Source: Nephrocerus scutellatus (taxonomy: Eukaryota > Arthropoda > Insecta > Diptera > Pipunculidae). Taken from it: DNA of 64,000 bases. Below are positions 44,480-56,423 of this stretch, piece by piece. Position numbers and translations under genes: made by a program. Location of the stretch: contig OX352761.1 in the NCBI GenBank assembly GCA_947095585.1, positions 67,300,316 to 67,364,315 of the forward strand. Reading direction: 5' to 3'. Positions within the stretch are counted from its first letter, which is position 1; each line of letters opens with the position of its first letter. A model generated the notes under the pieces. It ran no database searches, was not told the origin of the DNA, and saw only the letters and a list, made by a program, of their open reading frames with translations.

Positions 44480-47400
44480 GTACTTCTAGCAACGGCATGC
44501 GTCTTGGGCAACGGATTTATGCAAAGAGCATTAATTGATCAAGGCACTCAAGCTTCATTCATCACCAAAGCAGCAGTTCAATGAATTTAAGCAACAAATC
44601 GGAATGGGAGAATGTGAAGCCGGAAAAATCAAACACAAGACAACATTTCATTTAACTCCAAGGTTCAATTCAAGCTATTCTCTGCACGTAGAAGCGCTAA
44701 TCATGAAACATTGACAAGATATACCCGAAATTGATCTGAGGTACAACAGGGAACTCGTAAACAAGGTAGTCTTGGCAGATCCGCAATATAACAAACCTGG
44801 ACAAATAGACATCATATTAGGAGCTGATGTATTCGGAGAAATAATTTTCAATGGAATTATCAAAGAACAGGCGTCATCTGTCGTCGCAAAACAAACAAAA
44901 TTTGGATGAATCCTTTCGGGATCTCTAACCAAGATGAAAAGCAACAAGCATACTATAACTGGCCTCAGCACCACTACGAATTTAACAGAAGAACTAACAA
45001 AGTTCTGGGAAATAGAAGATGCTAAGAGGCACAGCGAACTAAAGGTAAGGGAGGAGCACGACACATTCTTCAGAGAAAACACAAGAAGAGATAAGAAAGG
45101 AAGATACACAGTTCGTCAGGAGCACCAAGTCGGCGAAACAAAGGGTGCTGCCTTAGCATGATTCAAGGCATTGGAAGCCAGATTTGCACGCGATAGCAAA
45201 CTAGAAGCCGAGTACAAACGTTTCATGGAAGAATATATAAATTTGGGCCATATGAACTTGAGATCAAGTCCTACTAATGAACTTGATGGCTACTATCTTC
45301 CGCATCATGCAGTGTGGAAATGCGACAGTCAACAGGACAAGATACGAGTCGTCTTTGATGCCTGTGCCAAATGTCGAAACGGACTCAGTCCAATTAATGA
45401 ATATGAATTAGCAACGGTAACTTATGGTACAGCATGCGCTTCTTACTTAGCAATTAGAGTACTGCATCAATTAGCGAACGATGAAAGAACCAAATACCAT
45501 ACAGCTGCAAAAATATAAGCTAAGATTTCTATGTAGATGATGTATTAACAGGAGCAGATTCACTTCGACAAGCAAAATTGATAAAACGCGAACTACAAGA
45601 TCTATTGCAAGCCGGTGGAATGCACCTAAGAAAATGGAGTAGCAAACGACATGAGCTGATAACAACTATTTCAGAAAACGAAGTTGAATTAGACTTTGAA
45701 CAATCGATAAAAACACTTGGCATCCACTGGATACCAAAAACAGATGTCTTTTATATCACATAAATTCAGTAGACAAACCTACAACAAAACGAAGTATTTT
45801 GTCAGATATCGCAACAATATACGATCCACTTGGTTTTCTCGCCGCAATCATAATAAACGGAAAACTTTTAAAGCAAACACTCTGGGATGGGATGATCCGG
45901 CAAGTAAAAACGTAGCGGAAAAATAGGCGGAATTCAAGAAAGGGCTTGACGGCGTAGAAAAAATAAAAATTCAAAGATTGTTCAATTTCACAATAATCTA
46001 CGCTAGGACAATTTCACCCACTGGTGCAATGCACACAACATTATTAATAGGAAAATCTAAGGTGGCCCCTATGAAACATCACACCACGATCCCGAGACTG
46101 GAACTCTGTGGTGCACTACTACTGGCAAATTTGATGAAACAAACCGAACGAGCACTTGGAATTGACAATGCGGAAAAATATGCCTGGACAAGCTCCGAAA
46201 TCTTTCTGACATGGATTAGAGAAGGGCACTATCGATGGAAGACATTCGTAGCAAATCGCGTTTCGGAAGCCAACAAACTGATCCACCCAAAAGAGTTGGC
46301 AGCACGTTAAGACACATGATAATACAGCGGACATAGCTACAAGAGGAATGTCCGCCACAAAATTACGACAAAACAACCTATAGTGGTTCGGTCCTGCCTG
46401 GCTCAAGGGCAGAACAATGACTCAGACAGACAAAACTATAGAAACCACGCTTGAACTTAGGGCCAAGGAAAAAACTATTACAATGAATGCCCGGATCATT
46501 GATCAAGATGACATCATTTCAAGATTTTCAAACTTCCAACGCATCCTAAGAGCATGGTGTCAACGTTTTATAAGGAACAGCAGACCTGGTATCGGCAGCA
46601 AAAATCACGGCCTTATCACGCTGTGCAAATCAAAAATGTAAAAAGATCCATTATCAGCATGGTTCAAAAACAAGAATTCGCTGAGGAATGGGACCAGCTT
46701 AATCAAGGCAAATGTGTTGGCAAAAAGAGCATCTTACTTTCATACTTTCATAAAAAATGAGTAAGGGTAGGAGGAAGGCTGCGAAAATCCGCATTAATAT
46801 ATGAAGCAAAGCACCCGATTCTTCTTTCATACAAGCATCCTCTTACTTCAATGATCATAGACCACTCCCACACAGCAACAAGGCATGGTGGTAGGCAATC
46901 GACACTAGCCCACACCAGACAGGAATATTGGTTTATCAGTACAATAAGCGCCGTGAAACAACGATTGCATAGGTGCGTCATATGCTTTTAAACAAACGCT
47001 AGACCACTCAATCCAATAATGGGAAATTTACCAAAACCACAAGTTGCAATAAGACAACTATTTACTCACACTGGAATAGATTACGCAGGCCATATATCGC
47101 AAAAACTTGCGAAGGGTCGAGGGTCAAAGAGCTACAAGGGTTGCCGTGTTCTTAGCAGCACTTTCAAGGTTTGCGTTCCACGAGGAAGAATTTCACATTT
47201 GTATAGCGATAATGGCACGAACTTTGTGTCAGTAAATAAAATGCTAGATTCACTTTCCAGGAAGGAAGGCTTGGCCTACAACAACGATATTTAGAGAGAA
47301 TGAACAGATTTATCTATTTACGGGCACTTCATACCGCTGATGTCCCCCCTTCAGGGGGCTATGGGGAGCTGAAGTAAAATCCGTAAAAACCCATCTCAAA

Positions 47401-47560
47401 CGCATTTTGGGAAACGCCCTACTATCATACGAAGAGCTTTCAACATTACTTATAAAAATCGAAGCTCAGCTCCCGACCACTTTGCCCAATAAACGAAGCA
47501 TAAAATTCGCCCAATTGGTCCAACCTGGTTTAACACCGAAAGGCTCACGACACTCCTTAA
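44480..47560 (+). pseudogene. pol: BEL/Pao pol: protease, RT, RNase H, integrase, broken
   Basis: Protease-like ALIDQGTQASFI near 44530 and DIILGADVFGEIIF near 44815. RT N-terminal part 44934-45518, including DGYYLPHHAVWK and RVVFDACAK. RT C-terminal/RNase H blocks 45578-46310, including MHLRKWSSKRHEL, LGIHWIPKTD, DPLGFLA and PRLELCGALL. Integrase 47019-47294, including FTHTGIDYAG and the catalytic-site block LYSDNGTNFV, with a C-terminal block near 47340-47500. These blocks are specific to BEL/Pao. More than ten stops or shifts are visible, so it is inactive. Confidence 0.88.
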
Positions 47561-47609
47561 GGCAAAACGATGTAAACTTGGCCAGTTACAACTCAGCTCA
47601 CTACTCGTA

Positions 47610-48413
47610 ATGTCATTCGTCAGCACTAGCCACTCCGGGTACGAAATAAAACAATTTAACTCCGGTTTATACATCGAGAAAATGGGAATAGCACATTTAA
47701 AACGAGGAGTTTTTCGAAGGCAGATCAACTTAACCCTAGATCAACTAAGAGCATATAAACCATCAGCATTTAACACAACCCAGCAGCCGAAGAATTTTGT
47801 GAAACATATGTTAGGCTGCATCCAACTACCCACTGCAGGGTTCTCATTAAGCATCTACAAGAAAGAAGAAATCATCTGGTGGCAGAAGTTGATGGGTTGA
47901 CCTGCAGAATCCGAACAAGATCAAAGAAAGGATTTTTGGGGACAGTTCTACAAACTGTTTTCGGCGTGGACGACGACGTATACAGGGAACTAGACGACCT
48001 GCAGGAGAATCAACAAAGGTTAATACAATTCTCCAAACACCAGACGCCAATCCCCGTGACTACTGCAACACATATGAGCGCTTCAGCAGCAAAAATTCAG
48101 TTACAGATTGCTTGACAAGGAAATGGAGGACATCGGAATTATGAAGAAATCATTTAGGGCCTTGGACAAAAATATCATAGAAATCAACTTTCTAATCGCA
48201 TCTCTAGCGGTTGACAACTCGTTGGGAGACTACATTGAAAAATATGATGATAATTATAGGGTCGCCTTCAAGAGGGGAGAACTCAGAGAATTACTATCTA
48301 CCACACAATTGAATGTTATCATCAGCAAAGTCAACAAAAAAATGCCCATTCATCTGTTTGTTTGTAAAACTTCAAACTACCCAACCGAAGCATATGGGAC
48401 TCAAACGTACTAA
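47610..48413 (+). pseudogene. env: Envelope-like (F-type) remnant in the BEL element
   Basis: Three short frames (47610-47900, 47879-48115, 48108-48413). The first has a GLYIEKMGIAHL segment typical of F-like insect retroviral envelopes. The second has a basic cleavage-like RSKKG site followed by a hydrophobic stretch. The third is helical, with a heptad-like pattern. Frame breaks lie near 47880 and 48110. Env-bearing BEL elements (roo-like) are known; this copy cannot make a protein. Identification is by motif only. Confidence 0.6.
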
Positions 48414-48460
48414 TAATTTAGAGTTATTTCGACATACTGGAGTCCTAAAAATATGAACTT

Positions 48461-49026
48461 GTTCCAGTTAACGGACCGACGGTTCGACAACATCAATGAT
48501 TTGATCAGTAGTTGTATTGCCTGGGAGGAGTCCTTCAAGAGATTTCGCAGCACTCCCGTAACGCCAACCTATCCTAGGCGACTAGTAAGCGAACTTCAGT
48601 CCGAGTGGTTCGGGGAAGTGATAACTCAACCTGTCGAAAGGTCTGGTCCAACTCGACACATCGCGGCGATGCGCAATTCGGAATCCACCACTAGCCTAAA
48701 ACGACCCACGTTTCAGGAAGATAATAGACGCCCTCCTTCGAAAATAAACCTTCCAACGCACACTATATGCTATAACTGTTCGGACATTGGTCATACCTTT
48801 ATCGAGTGTCCAATCGCTCCCACTTGCATATTTTGTTACCGTTGCGGACTGAGGGGAACGATAACTCCCAGATGTTCTCGTTGTGCGGGAAACGCTACGT
48901 GGGGTCATTGGAGATCTGGTGCCAAGGGCAAGGGCCCGGCGAAACCATTCACCAGAGCAATCCGGGAGGAACCAGCCACCATCTCGAGTCTCGCCGAAGG
49001 GATCTTCCGAATGTGGACTCCACGAT
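48461..49026 (+). pseudogene. gag: Gypsy family D gag fragment (duplicate of 61069-61641)
   Basis: Nearly identical to the gag end of the family D element at 61 kb: CCHC knuckle CYNCSDIGHTFIEC, then CYRCGLRGTITPRC. It begins abruptly at gttccagtta and ends at gactccacgat. It lacks a 7-bp aaaaccg segment present at about 61589, which changes the last codons. It sits directly between the BEL element and the truncated LTR of the errantivirus-like element. Confidence 0.9.
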
Positions 49027-49028
49027 CG

Positions 49029-49173
49029 TAGATCGTTTAGTTGCATTTCTGTTGTTCGTGGGAAATCGAATTGTGGATCGTCTATTCAGCATTTCCATTG
49101 AATTGCAATATTCTTTTGTGGTGAATGCCCCAGACGCTTGGTCAGCAGTTTAGTTTCCTATTTCTTATTAATT
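49029..49173 (-). repeat. 3' LTR of the errantivirus-like element, truncated
   Basis: 145 bp matching 56267-56423, lacking a 12-bp tcagcatttccg insert. The remaining ~139 bp that should lie left of it are missing; family D gag sequence is there instead. The purine tract aagagggaaaga (minus strand) adjoins at about 49174. Confidence 0.85.
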
Positions 49174-49207
49174 CTTTCCCTCTTAAGTACGATTGTCCAC
49201 AATCGTT

Positions 49208-50665
49208 TTAGAAGTAAGGTAGGTTATTGAATTTAGTTTGTGGGATGAAATATGGTTTTGATTCTGGTACAATTTTGATGCTTGGAGGTTTTTTAGGTAG
49301 ATCTTCTTCTGGAGTCCGAATGATAATTTTTGTATTATTGCGTTTGCTGAATCTGCATGCTGATAGAGTTGTGAGTAATATTCCAATACAACCGAAAAGT
49401 CCGTATAAAATTAGCTGGTGGTTTTCTTTACTGGATCGGAGTGAATGGATTTCTTTAGTGTTGTTAGTGTGGAGTTCGTTGACCATTTCTAATGATAGGA
49501 GGTTGTGATATTCTTTTTCGATAGGTGATGGTTGTAGGATTGCAGGTAAGATCTGGTGAGAGGATGTTGCTTCCTTGGAAATGAATAGTCGATCGCTGAT
49601 AGTAAGGTTGGTATTATGGTATTTGATGAGAAAAGTGCCTGATCAATTTTGCTGAGCTGATTCGGTTTTTAATGTTCCGTTGAAGTCATTCAAAAGTATG
49701 ATTCCTGGTGAAATTTCATCTATGATGGGCAAGTGTTGGCTGTTCATGAGGTTGCAAGTAGCTTTAAGACTTTTAAGTAAATTTGGTATACATGTAGAAT
49801 TCATAAGACTTACAATATTATTGGTATTACAAATTGATAAGTTATTTATAGTTTTACATTTATCTTTTATTCCATACATTTCTTCTTTATTTTTTATAAT
49901 TATTTCATAATCTATATCAGTAGCTATTTTCCCTTTTCTTATAGGTTTTAACATTAATTTTTCATATATTTTATAATTTGTCATAGGGATATTAACAATA
50001 TAAAGTAAGGAAGATGAATTGGTAATAATTTGTATTTCTGCGAAGTTCAGTGCTTTCTCAATAGTTTCGTATGGTACGTTTTCTTTGTTTAGTGTTTCAG
50101 TTGCAATGCTTATTTCTTCTTTTGACAATATTAGAGAATTAATTATACCTAGTTTTGCCCAATGGACTGCAAGATTAATGTTTTGTAATTCTTCTTTAAT
50201 CAGTTTTAGTTTATATTGAATTCTATAAATCATTCTACTATTAATTGTATTGTCTTTATTTATAAATTTTGATATTTCGTTTGTTATTTTTGTCAAGTTA
50301 TTTATCCTTTCATTATGAAGACGGTTGATGACCACCTGATTGTTATTGTTTCCTAGTAAGTTCGAAATCTTTCTTTTTATAGTAATAAAGTCTTCATGGT
50401 CAGGATTGCCAGCAATCCACTTCCATGCTGAGCCAATAAAATTAAGTGACCTTTTCATCTTTCTTGGTTCTAAGTTAAAAATTAGATTTTTGATCTGATT
50501 AACCTCGTGGTTGAGGAGAGGAAATAGAGAATTCCGTCTTATCGTGTTTAAGTTTATAATCGGTGTAATGTTCTCTATAAATATGTTGTACTGGTCCATG
50601 TCAACTTCATGAATTATCTTGAAGTTTCCTTCTTTAATTTTAGCTTGTCCTACGTGCAAAGACAC
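49208..50665 (-). pseudogene. env: Errantivirus-like envelope, frameshifted
   Basis: The main frame 49643-50665 (340 codons) carries a cleavage-like KMKRS followed by LNFIGSAWKWIAGNPDHEDF, the signature of env in the 17.6/297/tom group, then a long helical ectodomain with many Asn. A second frame at 49208-49486 carries a hydrophobic membrane segment (LYGLFGCIGILLTTLSA) and a basic cytoplasmic tail ending near the purine tract. The 49487-49642 part is out of frame. Inactive as it stands. Confidence 0.88.
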
Positions 50666-50749
50666 GAATTGCGCGTTAGTGAAGTCTAAGATTTGGATTT
50701 CTCCATTGACAACGGTTTAAAGAAAATATCTGAAAAAGGATAGCCTATG

Positions 50750-51773
50750 TTAGTTTCGTATATGAGTTTTATGTACTATTTTCCCTGACTCTGTTAGAAT
50801 TGTTGTGTTTCTGTTTTCTTTGACTATTTCCTTTTTGTATCGAACTGTTAACTTATACCCTATTCTTTTGTTTTGTCTTATGAAGATGATATCTCCAGGA
50901 AGGTAATTTTTTATTGGTTTCTTGTTTTTGTTGTGGTACCTATGGTTTTTTTCTTGTTTATTTTTAAGTTTCTCGATAGTGTCAATGCGTACTTGCTCGA
51001 ACCGTTCTGGGTTTATTCTTGGAATACGACCGTAGTATAGTTCGACTGGTTTTTTACCCGTTGTGGAGTGGATTGTAAAATTGTATTCGTTGACTGCGCG
51101 GTCAAGCAAATCTTGAAAAGGACGAGGAGGTCCGTCTGCCTTAAGGCATCTCATTATTTCGGACAGCGTCGAATGAAAACGCTCTATTTGTCCGTTGACT
51201 TCGCTTTTGTAAGGGGGTGTCGTGAAGACTTTTATATTGAGGTCGTCCTCAAGCATTGATGTTATGGAAGCAGAATTGAGTGATTTTTCATTATCAATCA
51301 CTACATTTTCTGGTACGCAAAAATATAAAAGGATGTCTAGAAGGGGTCTTTTGATGTGTTCTATTGATCGGGAATCGATCAGTTTGGCTTGTGCAAATTT
51401 CGTAAATTTGTCGATTGCTGTGGACTAGAAATTTTTCCGTCGAGAATATGTCAATATTTACTGTATGACCGGGGTAATTTGGAATAGGAGTAGGTTCTAT
51501 GAATTGGTTGTTAGGATGGCGTTCGTATTTGTTTTCTTTGCATATCGAGCAACGTTTAACCAAATTTTGAATTTTAGAGTTCATCTTAGGAAAATAATAT
51601 TTTTCTATTATTTGCAATCGGTTCTCGTAAGCGTTGCGGTGAGCTCTTTTATGTTCTATAAGTATAATTTCGTCCTGTCGGTCTTCGTTGGGTGTGTCTT
51701 CGGCAATGGTTTGAGTATAACGGATTTTGTAGTTTCTAAAATGTATGGGGTATATTTCCTGTATTTTGCCCAT
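50750..51773 (-). pseudogene. Errantivirus-like integrase, frameshifted
   Basis: Two frames. 51294-51773 holds the HHCC zinc domain (HKRAHRNAYENR ... CSICKENKYE) and the first catalytic block (HTVNIDIFSTEKFL). 50750-51301 holds the remaining catalytic block with NGQIERFHST, then a C-terminal basic domain. A frameshift near 51,425-51,440 separates the first catalytic Asp from the rest. Confidence 0.88.
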
Positions 51774-51901
51774 GACATTTTCGGGTGCTGAGAGTCCGTT
51801 AATCGCATTAGGATTGAGGTATCTCTTAAGTAAGTTAATGATATCTGTTTCCGTAAAATTTCGTTGTATAAAAATGTGTCTTTGATAATTTTTTTATAAT
51901 A

Positions 51902-53272
51902 TTATATTTTAAATATGAGCTGGTTGCGAAAAGCGTTAATAGGGGTTTCGATAGTCGGGATTAGGTTATGGGATGAGCTATCTGCGCTATGTTGCGTCAT
52001 AGTAAGTGAATTAACGTTTGTTGGATGTGGGAGTCTAGAAAGTGAGTCTGCTACAAGATTGGTTCTACCGGGCTTATATTGGAGCTCATAGTTGTATTCC
52101 TCCAATATGGCCTTCCAACGTTTCATTTTGCTGTTGGTGTTCTTACTACTGAGGGCATACGTGAGCGGTTGGTGGTCAGTGAAGATTTTAATTTTTCTGG
52201 AACCGTAAAGGAAATTTCGTAAACTAGTGAGTGCCCAGATTATGCCCAATATTTCTTTTTCTTCCGTTTTGTTAAGCGTTCGTGACAAAAACGTTATTGG
52301 TTTGTTGTTTTGCAACAGTACTGCGCCGATGGCGTAGTCAGAGGCATCTGTGGTTAATTCGAACTCTTTTTCGAAATTTGGGTGTGTTAGAATGATTTCT
52401 TCGGAGACTAGAACGTTTTTTAATTTTTGGAAAGCGTCTAATGCAACTTTGTCGACTTGGATGGTTTTATTTTTCGAGAGGTTTTTGGACACGCGTCCAT
52501 CTTCCACTCTTAAAAGGGATGTCAGGGGTTTTGCTAATTTCGCATAATCCCTGACAAACCGTCGATAATACCCTGACATTCCTAAAAAGGATCGAAGGTC
52601 TTTAAGATTTCGAGGCGGGAGTAGGTCGACTATAGCCTTAACCTTTTTGGGGTTTGTTTTTATTCCGTCGATTCCAACAATGAGTCCTAAAAATTCTGCT
52701 TCTGATTTCAGAAATTCGGATTTATCGAGTTGTATTTTCATATTGGCTTTTTCGAGTGTTTTAAATACCATTTCCAAATTCCTAAAATGTTGTTCTTCAT
52801 TTTCTCCAAATATGATGATATCATCTTTGTAAATATAGCAACTTTTTCCTATATGTTCCCTCAGAATATCATCCAGTGTCCTTTGAAAGATTGAGGGCGC
52901 ATTCTTGAGCCCGAAAGGTAGGCGGGTAAACTCAAATTTCCCGTTATTTATCGAGAAGGCAGTCTTTTCGATATCGTTCTCCTTTAGTGGAATCTGGTGG
53001 AAACCACTTTTAAGATCGATGACGGTGAAATATCGATTCTTTCCGAGATTTGAAAGAACCTCGTTAATTTCCGGTATGGGATATTTATCGGATATAGTGA
53101 CAGCATTTAGCTTCCTATAGTCTATCACCATTCGATATTTCTTCTTGCCGGAAGCATCTTGTTTCTTCGAAACGATCCATACGGGGGAGTTGTATGGTGA
53201 TTTTGAAGGCCTTATTATTCCTTCATTTAGAAGTTCCTTGACCTGTTTCTCGACTTCGTCTTTTAGAGCCAT
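51902..53272 (-). pseudogene. pol: Errantivirus-like RT and RNase H (long open frame)
   Basis: 456 codons. RT blocks: SPVWIVSKK, YRMVIDYRKLN, FTVIDLKSGFHQI, RLPFGLKNAPSIFQR and catalytic YKDD at residues 148-151, where the group usually has a hydrophobic residue in the second position. RNase H blocks: TTDASDYAIGAVL, IFTDHQPL and DSLSRL. The segment LNKTEEKEILGIIWAL appears several residues shorter than the family around the catalytic Glu. The frame is open but detached from protease and integrase by shifts, so it is annotated as broken. Confidence 0.9.
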
Positions 53273-53299
53273 AGGATATGGGTATGGCTTTGAGTAAAC

Positions 53300-53830
53300 A
53301 GGAGAGTCAGTAGTAGTGCGAATTTCGCCTTAACTCTGGTGGTAAATGTTAGTTTTTTATCGGGATCCGAGAAGAGGTTTGGACACTTTCTTATGATATC
53401 ATTGAGCTTTCTATTTTGTTCTTCGGATAAGTGGGAAATACGGAGATTGAAATTATTTACATTCTCCGATGTGTATTGTTTAAGTAAGATTTAAGTGTTT
53501 GGATGGATAGTCATATAGCTACCTTCGGTATGGATGATTGCCTTTAGTTCTCTTAATGCGTCATTACCTATGATGCCGTCAAAAGAGATCAGACTTGGAA
53601 GGATGAAAAATTTAGATTTTTTGTTTTGCTTGAAAAGGTCTATAAGAGCATGATGGGTTATTCTAATATTGCCTCCGACGGAATAAGCAAGGAATGGCTT
53701 TTCGTTAAGGATAGGGAAATTAACTCGTCTTGGTTGTATGTACTTTTTGTTCGACCCTGTGTCTATTAGAAATTTCAGTGTCTCTCCACTTCGCGTCCTG
53801 CATTGGAAGTAAGGAAGTGAAGAGCGGTTT
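53300..53830 (-). pseudogene. Errantivirus-like protease region, broken
   Basis: The minus strand encodes a protease-like LIDTGSNKKYI segment near 53,750 and a later FDGIIGNDALRELKA segment near 53,560, as expected for the aspartic protease upstream of RT. Stops near 53490 and 53330 interrupt the path to RT. Confidence 0.75.
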
Positions 53831-53945
53831 AACCTAAAAAATAGATGTCTTCTTATTGTTCAGTTTGGTCAAAATCAGTAGTCTCAGTATCGTCGATGTA
53901 TTCGTCTAGCGTCGGAATTTCTTGGTCGTCATTGGCGTTTTGAGA

Positions 53946-55265
53946 TTATATTTCCTGTTCGTATTGTTCAATTGTTGGTTCTCCTTCGTTGCTATCATTT
54001 TGGTTAGTGTGATAAACTCTTTGGAATTTATTCGGGGGATGCATTTGGTAGGATTGGTTATTTTGATGAGGATTTTGTCGTTTAATTGGACCTGGGTGCA
54101 TTTGTTGTCTATTTGCGTAATTTATCTGTTTTGAATGGATACTTCTATCGACATCCATTGGCTCTGGTGGTGTAAGGTATCTGGGAGGAGCTTGTCGATG
54201 ATCTCTAGGTGGTAGTGGTCTGTTTTGGTATCCGTATTGAGGTCTAATATTTGGTTGGTTTGTGAAAAAGTGTGGTCTTACAGGAATTTTTGGGCTGTGA
54301 ATTAGTTCAGGGTAAAAGTTTCTTCTTGAAGCTGGAACAGGTTGGGGAACGTTATGAGAAGAAAAACGCTTTGGCGGTAAATGTGGTGGGATTTGCGATC
54401 TGCGTACGATATTTTGACTGTTATTAGCGTATTGTGTTCTACAGTCGACATTTTGTAATTTAAGACAAAGATGTAAAGCTTGCGGAAGGTCCGCTTGTTT
54501 TTTTTATACTAAGAAGACGTGGGAGGTTTCCCTTGAGTCCTCTTACAAACGTGTCCAGGGCCTTTCCACGGTAACATTGGATCATATTTGTAAGTGATTC
54601 GTAAATTACGTCCATACTAGAGAGCTTATTTAATATTAGAGACAGATGTTGATAAACCATTTGATAAAATTCAGGAATTGTGTAATTCCCTTGAACTAAC
54701 GTAGTCATCTGGTATTCCAGAGTTCCGATATCTCTTTTATCGGCGTAGTGAAGGGTTAAACACTTAGATATTTTTTTCCAATTCAACGGAGTGTTGTAGG
54801 ACTCCAATGCTACGTCAGCTTGGCCTACAATTTTATTCCTTATTACGCTTATTATACCGTAGTATTTTGGTGTACCTTGTAAATGGTCGTAAACACTAAG
54901 GATTCTCTCGACACTTTTACGCCAGGAGCTAAATTCTCCTGGTTGTCCTGAGAACTCCCTTAAACTTTTGACAACGTCGGGTATCTTGTCTAGGTCGGCA
55001 AGGTTTCTGTCCGCGTTAAGAGTGATTGGTTGGTCGATGTCGTTCGCGATGTCGGCATTGGGATTAATTATATTTAGAAAATGTTTTGTCCTTCCCTAGT
55101 TAGAACTTCACGAACAATTCGAGTGATTTGTTCGGTAATGTTATTAAAATTAAAGGGCTCATTAGGAGCATTTGCGGGGTCATTTACAGGAACAGCAGGG
55201 TTTCCTGCCACACCCTCTGGTACGTTTAGTCGCGCTGGTCTTATTAAATTGTTTGGGTTTGACAT
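53946..55265 (-). pseudogene. gag: Errantivirus-like gag, broken
   Basis: The start is the MSNPNNL ATG near 55265. The N-terminal frame is closed near 55074. The capsid-like core (54460-54807, with [18 protein letters not shown] and [16 protein letters not shown]) matches Gag of the 17.6/tom group and shifts frame near 54500. A Gln/Asn/Pro-rich C-terminal frame ends at 53946. There is no CCHC knuckle, as is usual for this group. Confidence 0.85.
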
Positions 55266-56110
55266 TGCAGAGTGGTCAGATTCAAGAAAGATGAACAAAT
55301 AACTTGATGATTAAAAAGTATTGGGTATTCGAACTTTAATATTCACTTGTGATTTCAATTAGATACACTTAATTTTTCTTTTGATAAATATGTGTAATCA
55401 GAAAGTATGTATGAATGAATAACTTGATTATTCAAAAGTATTAAGTATTGGAAGCTTAAATATTCATTTGTAATTTTTGTTTTGGTAAATATGTGTAATT
55501 AGTAGGTATGATTTCAATGTTTTCATAGATATATAGTTTGGTAAAATAATAAGTTTCTTTATTTTTTTAATTTTCAATTTTCCTTTGATTCTTGATTTTT
55601 AAATATTTTTATTAATCTTTTAATTTAATTTTTCTTAAATTTTCAATAATTTTTCACTTTTCTAGTTTAAAAAGTTTTCCTTAACTTACATAAGAAGATG
55701 TAGGACAGACATCTCTGAGTTGATAAATGTCTTGTTGAGTCTCGTTGTTGAAAAATGCACACACTTCCCGGTGATGTGTCCTTGTGTGTGGGAACCGATG
55801 GTGGTCTTCTAGTTGCAACTGCGGAGGCGGCTACCTTCGTGTTTTACTCCTAACAGGAAGATTCCGTTTTGTCCGAATAGATTTCGGTGACTCCGGGGCC
55901 TTAAATTTCCTTTGACTTGGATGAACTAGTTTCGTGGGTTTTTATTCCACTATTTGCCACGTTGTGATAGTCCTTGCTGAACTTTTGTTGATTATTTATT
56001 GGATTGTAACTTCACTATTTAGCCCTTTGTGATTTTTAACACTGTGTGATTTTTAGCACTGTTAATAATCGATAGTAAAGATCAGTTAATTACTTATTCA
56101 CTTACAACGG

Positions 56111-56127
56111 TCCCTGCTCGGGCGCCA
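56111..56127 (-). other. Primer binding site, tRNA-Lys type
   Basis: Minus strand TGGCGCCCGAGCAGGGA directly follows the 5' LTR. It closely matches the lysine-tRNA primer sites used by many retroviruses and gypsy-type errantiviruses. Confidence 0.8.
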
Positions 56128-56423
56128 GTTAACAAAAACTCAAGAATAAACTTTAAAAAAATATATTTTTGCAGGCAGTTAGCCTGACCTTTATTCAATT
56201 CAAATATCAACTAAATTTACAATAATTCAATACTTATAATAATACCTCGCTTTTTGTAGAAATGTGTAGATCGTTTAGTCAGCATTTCCGTTGCATTTCT
56301 GTTGTTCGTGGGAAATCGAATTGTGGATCGTCTATTCAGCATTTCCATTGAATTGCAATATTCTTTTGTGGTGAATGCCCCAGACGCTTGGTCAGCAGTT
56401 TAGTTTCCTATTTCTTGTTAATT
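56128..56423 (-). repeat. 5' LTR of the errantivirus-like element (full length)
   Basis: 296 bp between the PBS and tttcttgttaatt. In plus orientation it runs gttaacaaaaactc to ttgttaatt, with imperfect inverted ends. Its right ~150 bp recur at the other end of the element. Confidence 0.8.

Larger units (their letters stand above)
42475..48460 (+). mobile_element. Decayed BEL/Pao retrotransposon with env-like region
   Basis: Gag, protease, RT/RNase H, integrase and an envelope-like segment occur in BEL/Pao order on the plus strand, all broken by stops and frameshifts. The left end holds ttggtctttcgagcg (42669-42683), similar to the primer-binding region of insect BEL elements, so the 5' LTR would lie to its left, next to the Helitron. 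I cannot delimit the LTRs; the 3' end is lost where a gypsy family D gag fragment begins at 48461. Confidence 0.85.
49029..56423 (-). mobile_element. Errantivirus-like Ty3/gypsy element with env, decayed
   Basis: Reading leftward: 5' LTR (56128-56423), PBS (56111-56127), gag, protease, RT/RNase H, integrase, env, and a truncated 3' LTR (49029-49173). The layout and conserved motifs match the 17.6/297/tom/ZAM group of insect errantiviruses, to which the medfly yoyo family also belongs. Frameshifts lie in gag, protease, integrase and env. No target-site duplication is visible because the left end is cut at the family D gag fragment. Confidence 0.92.
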
